Below, in pieces: positions 53,727 through 59,120 of a DNA stretch of 59,120 nucleotides (the first letter of the stretch is position 1; each line of letters opens with the position of its first letter). Both the position numbers and the translations under genes were made by a program. The notes under the pieces were generated by a model. The model did not search any database and was not told the DNA's origin. It saw only the letters and a list, made by a program, of their open reading frames with translations. The stretch is from JAGVJT01 sp964471225 (GTDB lineage: Bacteria; Pseudomonadota; Gammaproteobacteria; Legionellales; Legionellaceae), in the NCBI GenBank assembly GCA_964471225.1, contig CAYYEZ010000063.1:1-59120 (forward strand). The letters run 5' to 3'.

Positions 53727-54467
53727 ATGAAAGCTAACTCATTTACCCTGGTGCTCGATTCCTCTTATATGATTACAGATAGAGTAAAACATTTTGTGTT
53801 TCATTTATCAAATCAAAAAACGCTTGCTTATTTGCCTGGCCAATTTATTACGCTCTATTTTGAGCATCAAGGTGAGAAACTTCACCGAAGTTACAGTATT
53901 GCAAATCCACCCAATGACGATGGGAGGATTGAACTTGCAGCAGGCTTAGTCCCGCAAGGCGTGGGCTCTTCATTTTTAAACCAACTTCAAGTCGGTGACG
54001 TCATCGAAGCGAAAGGACCATTTGGTCGCCTAACGTTGAAAACCCCCTCTCCCAAGCGCTACATTTTTATCGGTACAAGCACGGGTATCACCCCCTATCG
54101 CGCAATGCTCGACACCTTAAAAGATGAGCTTGAGAAGAAATCACTATCTATTGTGTTGTTACAGGGTGTTTCCACACGAGCAGATTGCTTGTATCACGAT
54201 GAATTTACTGCTTTTGCTGAGCGCTATTCCAACGTCTCCTACTATGCTTGTCTCAGTCGAGAAAAAGAAGCACATCATCACCATGAAGCCTTAGGACATG
54301 TACAAGACACATTGATCAAGCTACAGCTCAATGCCTCAGAAGATGTCATCTACCTTTGCGGCAATCCCAATATGATTGATGATACATATCAACTTTTGCA
54401 GGATCTAAATTTCTCAACTCCACATATTGTCCGAGAAAAATATATTTCAGCACCTGCTAAATCTTGA
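53727..54467 (+). CDS. ferredoxin/flavodoxin-NADP reductase family protein
   Basis: A 246-residue FAD-dependent reductase. HRSYSIANPP is the FAD motif (RxYS), GTSTGITPYRAML the NADP loop, and YLCGNPNMIDD the C-terminal nicotinamide-side motif. No iron-sulphur domain is attached. It could reduce ferredoxin or flavodoxin. The ATG 53727 was preferred to an upstream TTG. It stands between divergent icmC-like and a hypothetical gene on the same strand. Confidence 0.85.
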   Translation: MKANSFTLVLDSSYMITDRVKHFVFHLSNQKTLAYLPGQFITLYFEHQGEKLHRSYSIANPPNDDGRIELAAGLVPQGVGSSFLNQLQVGDVIEAKGPFGRLTLKTPSPKRYIFIGTSTGITPYRAMLDTLKDELEKKSLSIVLLQGVSTRADCLYHDEFTAFAERYSNVSYYACLSREKEAHHHHEALGHVQDTLIKLQLNASEDVIYLCGNPNMIDDTYQLLQDLNFSTPHIVREKYISAPAKS

Positions 54468-54507
54468 TATGTTTAGAGCTTGTCAGGTATAAATAGGGAA
54501 TATTTTT

Positions 54508-55035
54508 ATGCAAGCTACGGTGATTGAACACACTGGCAACCGAATAGAAGAAGGAATAGAGGACGAAGTAGAGGAACGAGAACGTCGAGTACCGGAAGAA
54601 ACACAAACACCAGAACAACCTCGAGCACGAATAAATTATTTCGCCAATTCACATCTAAATGTGCAGCGCGCCAATGCAGCATCTCAAATCTTTTCCAATA
54701 CTGTCTCTGGTGTCTCTCCTATTATCGGGATTCCAGGCAAACTGGCACAGTTTATCCTCTCTAGCCAGGCCATATTTAAACCACAGATCAAACCACTCGA
54801 AGCAACGGCTCACGGCATCCAAGCAACACTTGCACTTGCCCAACTAACACTCTTCACGCTGATGTTTTTTAAAGGTGAGGAATGCACGCACACCGATGCT
54901 TTTCTGTGTAAATTGCTCGAGGCTTTTAATGCTTTCTACGAGGGGACACTTTTAGTAGGCTGGGTCCCTTCTGAATTTAGTCAAGCACGAGCAATGCAGC
55001 CAGAGCCTCAAAGAAATGAACCGACTCCTTTGTAA
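54508..55035 (+). CDS. hypothetical protein with charged N-terminus and hydrophobic core
   Basis: A 175-residue protein. The first 45 residues are very Glu/Arg-rich (EGIEDEVEERERRVPEE) and unstructured; residues 65-155 hold two or three hydrophobic stretches (ALAQLTLFTLMFF). No signal peptide. I do not recognise it. Such bipartite small proteins are common among effectors; no motif proves it. GGGAA lies before the ATG. Confidence 0.6.
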   Translation: MQATVIEHTGNRIEEGIEDEVEERERRVPEETQTPEQPRARINYFANSHLNVQRANAASQIFSNTVSGVSPIIGIPGKLAQFILSSQAIFKPQIKPLEATAHGIQATLALAQLTLFTLMFFKGEECTHTDAFLCKLLEAFNAFYEGTLLVGWVPSEFSQARAMQPEPQRNEPTPL

Positions 55036-55067
55036 AGAGTATATTTTGAAGTTTATTAGGCAAGCCG

Positions 55068-55098
55068 TCTTCATTAAATAAAGAAGTCCGCTTATAAT
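55068..55098 (+). promoter_or_regulatory. probable fba promoter
   Basis: A perfect TATAAT lies at 55093-55098, with a weak CTTCAT-type -35 element about 18 bases upstream and 33 bases left to the aldolase ATG. AAGGA before the ATG serves as ribosome site. Confidence 0.45.
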
Positions 55099-55131
55099 AG
55101 TGTGTTCATAACATCACCATAAGGAATCCGC

Positions 55132-56157
55132 ATGTATTATCATGAGTTATCTGACACAATGGAGGAACTCGTTGTTCCAGGCAAAGGCATTTTAGCAGCT
55201 GATGAAAGTACAGGCACTATTGCTAAGCGTTTTGCCAGCATTGATATTGAAAATAATGAGACAAATCGTAAAAATTACAGGCTTCTTCTCGCAACCACAC
55301 CTCATTTAGAAAATTATGTTAACGGCGTGATTCTTTATGAAGAAACATTTTCTCACAAAGACGAGCACGGCACGCCTATTGCAGAAATTTTTGCTAAAAA
55401 AGGAATTGTTCCAGGTATCAAAGTAGACAAAGGACTCGTCACACTCTCAAACACAGAAGATGAAAAAGTTACACAAGGTCTCGATGGTTTGATGGAAAGA
55501 CTGATGCATTTCAAGGCTCAAGGTGCACGATTTGCAAAATGGCGAAATGTATACAGTATTTCTGAATACACCCCAAGCTTGACTGCAATGAAAGCAGGTG
55601 CAGAAATGCTCGCTCGCTACGCAGCTACGTGTCAAGAAGCAGGAATTGTACCCATTGTAGAGCCCGAAATTTTAATAGACGGCGATCACACGATTGAACA
55701 CTGCGCAGAAGTCGCTGAAATGGTCTTACACGAAGTTTTCAAAGCTTTGTTTGTTCATCAAGTTCAACTTGAGCATATTATTTTAAAGCCAAGCATGGTA
55801 ACTTGTGGAAAAGATAATCCAACATTCAGCAGCCCAGAAGAAATCGCTGACTTTACACTAAGTGTTTTTAGAAATCATGTACCAGCAGCAGTTCCAACGA
55901 TCAACTTTTTATCTGGTGGTCAAACGCCTGATCAAGCAACGATCAATTTAAATGCTATCAACTCTGTCGGCGCTCAGCCTTGGTTATTAAGTTTCTCTTA
56001 CGGACGGGCTCTTCAAGACGAATGCTTAAGCACTTGGCGTGGACAAACACAAAATATTGAAGCAGCGCAACAAGCGTTGTTAAACCGAGCAAAACTCAAT
56101 AGCTTAGCAAGTCTAGGCGAATATGAGAGTCAAGCTGAAGAAGCCATTAGCGCCTAA
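55132..56157 (+). CDS. fructose-bisphosphate aldolase, class I (animal/plant type)
   Basis: A 341-residue class I aldolase. GKGILAADESTGTIAKRF at the start, YTPSLTAMKAGAEMLARYA, VPIVEPEIL and ILKPSMVTCG with the Schiff-base lysine near residue 222, then INFLSGGQTPDQAT. These are the features of the eukaryotic-type class I enzyme, unlike the class II FbaA of many bacteria. It acts in glycolysis and gluconeogenesis. The carboxy-terminal tyrosine typical of animal enzymes is missing. Confidence 0.95.
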   Translation: MYYHELSDTMEELVVPGKGILAADESTGTIAKRFASIDIENNETNRKNYRLLLATTPHLENYVNGVILYEETFSHKDEHGTPIAEIFAKKGIVPGIKVDKGLVTLSNTEDEKVTQGLDGLMERLMHFKAQGARFAKWRNVYSISEYTPSLTAMKAGAEMLARYAATCQEAGIVPIVEPEILIDGDHTIEHCAEVAEMVLHEVFKALFVHQVQLEHIILKPSMVTCGKDNPTFSSPEEIADFTLSVFRNHVPAAVPTINFLSGGQTPDQATINLNAINSVGAQPWLLSFSYGRALQDECLSTWRGQTQNIEAAQQALLNRAKLNSLASLGEYESQAEEAISA

Positions 56158-56184
56158 AGCCTGATTGAACACTCTTGTAAACCC

Positions 56185-56214
56185 AAATGCCATTTTCACG
56201 TAAAAATGGCATTT
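56185..56214. terminator. bidirectional terminator between aldolase and M4 protease genes
   Basis: A perfect 12-base stem (56185-56196 with 56203-56214) with a 6-base loop, with A-rich and T-rich ends of the arms, located between convergent stops. It would work for both genes. Confidence 0.8.
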
Positions 56215-56221
56215 GCATCAC

Positions 56222-57748
56222 TTACACACCACATTGCGTTGTATCGATACCTACCGTTTTAAACGCGGATTGAACATCAGGCAATGAGTACATCAAGTCT
56301 TCGGCCGCCCATAAAACGCCACATGCGGCATCTTCATAATTACTCGTCGACACCCAATAATCTACGTTGGCTTTTAGCATAATATCGAATGCTTTTTTCG
56401 TATTCCAATTCTTCGTGTTTGCAAGTAAGTAAAAAAAACGATTATAAACACCACTGGCATAATGGACATCTAAACCTTTGTAGTAATCCTTAGTATGATT
56501 GATAGATTTACCATCAGCAGAGGGATCTTTCATATAACGAAGCGCCTTTGTTTCATCTTTCATGGCTTCAGCCCCGATTGCCCAACTATTTTTTCCATAA
56601 CGATAATATTCTAGAGCCTGAGCAGCCATGTCTGAAAAAGATTCGTTGATTGCACCTGACTGACCAGTATAGACCAAATCCGAATGATGCTCAGTAAATC
56701 CATGTGCAATTTCATGGGCAGCCACACTTGCAACAACCAGCGGATACATATGTTTTCCGCCATCACCAAACGACATTTGCTTACCATCCCAAAATGCATT
56801 CTCATAAGATTGACCATAATGAACCCGCATCACCAATGTCTTTATCGAATCCTCTGTTCGACCTAAAGGGTCTAAATGGTACCATTCTGAAAACATCCGA
56901 TGAATCACAGAACCAATATACAAAGCATCATTCGTAGGTGAGTAAGCTCGATTAATTTCATCATAACCGTCCTGATTGACGCCAGTCCAATATCCCTGAG
57001 TCTGTCCATCGCACTTGAAGCTTGAAATGGGTGCTATACCGCTATAGGTTGAGTGCATGTCTTGTATCATAACAAACTCATTTTGCATCAAACACTCAGC
57101 TTTAGCATCATCACGAACCAAGTGTAAGGCGCTGCTATCACGGCCATATTGCGTTTTACCAATACGGTCATTTCCACCAAAGCCAAATCCCTGTACTTTA
57201 TTAAGGGTTTTCACCGTATCCCAAGCATCATAAACCTGAAGTGTGTATATATTCATAATGACACAATAAATTTTGGGAGGCGCGTCGTCTTCTTCAACGA
57301 TGATGTAAAAAAAACATGCCCAATGCGCGCGGCCATCAGGATCAACATAAATCATCATTTGAGATCGGTCGACTGAAACTTTAGCTCGAGGATATTTGGC
57401 TTGAAAATCAGTAATCACAGGTCCAAAATCCACCGAAAATGTAGGTTTTTCCCCTAAATCTTGCTTCAAATTATTGTAAATAGCACCATAGGTATTCGTC
57501 TTACCTTTGAGTGTACGGTGTTCTGATACGTACGCCCCCCAGACGGGAACGCCCTCATACTGTTGTTGATAACGAATATGACGTAGCCCCTGCGCATCCG
57601 TATGAACATTCAGCTTTTTCAGTTGATATGAGTTAATATGTTGTGTAAGTTGTTTTGACGAGCCACGAATCACTTCTTTATCTGCAGCATAACCTGCATT
57701 TAAATGAAGCGAAAGTCCCACTAAAATACCAATAGATATTCGATACAT
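56222..57748 (-). CDS. secreted M4 (thermolysin-type) zinc metalloprotease
   Basis: A 508-residue pre-pro-protease. Signal peptide to about residue 21 (GYAA); an FTP/PepSY-type propeptide to about 185 (VHTDAQGLRHIRYQQQYEGV); the catalytic domain has HEIAHGFTEHHSD near residue 343 and the third zinc ligand in GAINESFSDMAAQ near 365; the DVHYASGVYNRFFY segment supplies the catalytic His region. It is related to Legionella ProA/Msp and Pseudomonas LasB, which are exported by type II secretion. It probably degrades extracellular proteins. Confidence 0.94.
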   Translation of the reverse strand: MYRISIGILVGLSLHLNAGYAADKEVIRGSSKQLTQHINSYQLKKLNVHTDAQGLRHIRYQQQYEGVPVWGAYVSEHRTLKGKTNTYGAIYNNLKQDLGEKPTFSVDFGPVITDFQAKYPRAKVSVDRSQMMIYVDPDGRAHWACFFYIIVEEDDAPPKIYCVIMNIYTLQVYDAWDTVKTLNKVQGFGFGGNDRIGKTQYGRDSSALHLVRDDAKAECLMQNEFVMIQDMHSTYSGIAPISSFKCDGQTQGYWTGVNQDGYDEINRAYSPTNDALYIGSVIHRMFSEWYHLDPLGRTEDSIKTLVMRVHYGQSYENAFWDGKQMSFGDGGKHMYPLVVASVAAHEIAHGFTEHHSDLVYTGQSGAINESFSDMAAQALEYYRYGKNSWAIGAEAMKDETKALRYMKDPSADGKSINHTKDYYKGLDVHYASGVYNRFFYLLANTKNWNTKKAFDIMLKANVDYWVSTSNYEDAACGVLWAAEDLMYSLPDVQSAFKTVGIDTTQCGV

Positions 57749-57916
57749 TTATCCCTCCTGTTGGACAATATCCTACAACATTTCCTTACGTGTAGGTCGT
57801 GTTATCTAGCCAGAATATACATTAAAAATCAAGTTAATTTTCATCATCTTCTTCGATCTGGACATTATCAAAAAAATCAGGCAGAATCGATAATCCAATT
57901 TTTTTACTTATATTGA

Positions 57917-58354
57917 ATGAGAAAAGTACTTCTTCTTCATGGGCCTAATTTGAATTTACTCGGTATTCGCGAGCCTGATAAATACGGTCACACTTCTCTT
58001 GAGACGCTGAATAGTGAGTTGATACAACAAGCCGAACACGCTGGTCTTACTCTTTGTACACAACAAAGTCAATCAGAGTCTGTGCTTATTGAAGCAATTC
58101 ATAACGCCTATTTCACTCAGGTCGAGTATATCATTTTTAATCCCGCTGCATTCACACATACAAGCATTGCACTCAGAGACGCGCTGCTTGCAGTCAAAAT
58201 ACCCTTTATCGAAGTACATATCAGTAATCTTTATCAACGAGAATCTTTTAGACAGCATTCTTATTTTTCTGATATTGCAGAGGGTGTGATCCAAGGTTTT
58301 GGTATAGATGGTTACGTGCTTGCTTTAGAAGCCGTTATTCGCAAACTAACTTAA
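57917..58354 (+). CDS. aroQ: 3-dehydroquinate dehydratase, type II
   Basis: A 145-residue enzyme of the shikimate pathway. LLLHGPNLNLLGIREPDKYG carries the catalytic tyrosine, IFNPAAFTHTSIALRDAL the central motif and EVHISNLYQRESFRQHSY the catalytic His region. ATG 57917 follows an in-frame stop, so no longer start exists. It leads aroQ-accB-accC, a conserved order. Confidence 0.96.
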   Translation: MRKVLLLHGPNLNLLGIREPDKYGHTSLETLNSELIQQAEHAGLTLCTQQSQSESVLIEAIHNAYFTQVEYIIFNPAAFTHTSIALRDALLAVKIPFIEVHISNLYQRESFRQHSYFSDIAEGVIQGFGIDGYVLALEAVIRKLT

Positions 58355-58370
58355 AGAGAACAATTATCTT

Positions 58371-58856
58371 ATGGACATTCGAAAGATTAAAAAATTAATT
58401 GAATTATTAGACGAAACAGGTATTGCTGAAATTGAAATTAAAGAAGGTGAAGAGTCTTTACGATTAAGTCGCTATCCCGTTGCTGATCATAAGCATGCGG
58501 CGCCACAGCATCATCATATCCTCGCGCACACAAGCCCAATGCCAACCGTCGCTGCACCGATTGCTCATCATCATAAAGAAGAAGTAACGGCTGCAACAGC
58601 ACCTGTAACGCAAGAACATGTAGGGCATCGTGTGCTCTCGCCCATGGTCGGCACTGCATACATGGCATCCTCTCCAGAGGCAGCACCTTTCGTTTCGGTA
58701 GGTCAAAATGTCAAAGTAGGTGACACACTGTGTATCATCGAAGCTATGAAAATGTTCAACGAAGTTGAAGCAGACCGAGCTGGCGTGATTAAAGCTATTC
58801 TCGTGAAAAATGGCGACCCCGTCGAATATGACGAAGCACTGTTTATCATCGAATAA
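58371..58856 (+). CDS. accB: acetyl-CoA carboxylase biotin carboxyl carrier protein
   Basis: A 161-residue BCCP. N-terminal helices (about 1-35) bind AccC; a linker of about 50 residues is unusually rich in histidine; the biotinyl domain has IEAMKMFNEVEAD, where the lysine carries biotin. It is followed by accC after 11 bases. Confidence 0.96.
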   Translation: MDIRKIKKLIELLDETGIAEIEIKEGEESLRLSRYPVADHKHAAPQHHHILAHTSPMPTVAAPIAHHHKEEVTAATAPVTQEHVGHRVLSPMVGTAYMASSPEAAPFVSVGQNVKVGDTLCIIEAMKMFNEVEADRAGVIKAILVKNGDPVEYDEALFIIE

Positions 58857-58867
58857 GGTGTCGTGCT

Positions 58868-59120
58868 ATGCTGACTAAAATATTAATTGCAAATCGCGGC
58901 GAAATCGCTTTACGGATTCTCAGAGCATGTAAAGAATTAGGTATTGCTACAGTTGCTGTACACTCGGATGTAGATAAAGATCTACTACATGTCAAACTCG
59001 CAGATGAAACCGTCTGTATTGGCCCTGCTCCCTCACAAAAAAGCTATCTGAATATTCCGGCGATTATTTCTGCAGCTGAAATTACGGATGCTGTTGCCAT
59101 CCATCCTGGTTATGGATTTT
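58868..59120 (+). CDS. accC: acetyl-CoA carboxylase biotin carboxylase subunit (partial)
   Basis: The first 84 residues are visible before the window ends. MLTKILIANRGEIALRILRA and AIHPGYGF are the expected N-terminal motifs of biotin carboxylase. It charges the biotin of AccB with CO2 using ATP. Confidence 0.96.
   Translation, partial: MLTKILIANRGEIALRILRACKELGIATVAVHSDVDKDLLHVKLADETVCIGPAPSQKSYLNIPAIISAAEITDAVAIHPGYGF

Noticed and set aside
58438..58706. Two minus-strand frames with many Cys, His and Met in accB
   Set aside because: They are antisense to the His-rich accB linker, which explains their odd composition.
1..59120. CRISPR array, tRNA, rRNA or prophage
   Set aside because: No spaced direct repeats, cloverleaf-like sequence, rRNA or phage structural genes were noticed; a covariance-model search would settle the RNA genes.

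Overview
The window is about 59 kb of AT-rich, densely coded DNA from a gammaproteobacterium. It looks most like a host-associated member of the Legionellales (the Legionella/Coxiella/Rickettsiella/Berkiella group). The housekeeping genes are ordinary gammaproteobacterial ones: rpoS-nlpD, accD-folC-dedD-cvpA, dacA-ybeD-lipB, rpmB-rpmG and aroQ-accB-accC. Between them lie genes typical of intracellular bacteria: a eukaryotic-type protein kinase, a Fic protein, a eukaryotic-type apyrase (NTPDase), an IcmC/DotE-like type IV secretion membrane protein, and very large proteins without recognisable domains. I judge the lineage from protein families and gene order only; no rRNA or other marker is present, and I saw no tRNA, rRNA, CRISPR array, intact insertion sequence or prophage.

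Layout. 0-7 kb: kinase-like gene, phenylalanine hydroxylase, an aminotransferase/bioC pair, comF, then queA followed by a shrunken TGT-like gene. 7-17.5 kb: ligA, rmuC, a small cysteine-rich secreted protein, rpoS-nlpD-yqaA-surE-lipoprotein-cvpA-dedD-folC-accD. 17.5-23.5 kb: envelope genes (L,D-transpeptidase, rlpA, dacA), ybeD, lipB and a large DedA/LssY-type membrane protein. 23.5-29 kb: apyrase, an aldolase-like protein lacking its catalytic lysine, a 638-residue HAD-like protein and pabA-pabB. 29-34 kb: two small proteins, dnaE and uspA. 34-44 kb is the accessory core: a 500-base non-coding gap with a palindromic repeat, Fic, an unlisted 42-residue lipoprotein gene, and two tandem paralogous giants of 1134 and 1696 residues. 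44-59 kb: trmB, a GT-C membrane glycosyltransferase-like protein, rpmB-rpmG-hpf-ptsH, a 142-bp hairpin element, a beta-barrel protein, two secreted metalloproteases (M13, M4), pssA, an IcmC-like gene, fpr, class I aldolase, aroQ, accB and the start of accC.

Several genes join in shared pathways. pabA, pabB, the class IV aminotransferase (possible PabC) and folC concern folate. bioC would supply biotin precursor for AccB, with AccD and AccC in the same carboxylase. dacA, the L,D-transpeptidase, rlpA, nlpD and dedD act on the cell wall and division septum. The kinase, Fic, HAD-like, apyrase, 175-residue and giant proteins are the best candidates for exported host-directed proteins; this is inference from family and context, and no secretion signal was proven.

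The most unusual points are the tandem giant paralogs, two apparent pseudoenzymes (TGT-like and KDPG-aldolase-like), the orphan IcmC-like gene, a DedA fusion with a degenerate PAP2 domain and an exact 27-bp in-frame duplication, and small genes and hairpin elements not explained by the main annotation.
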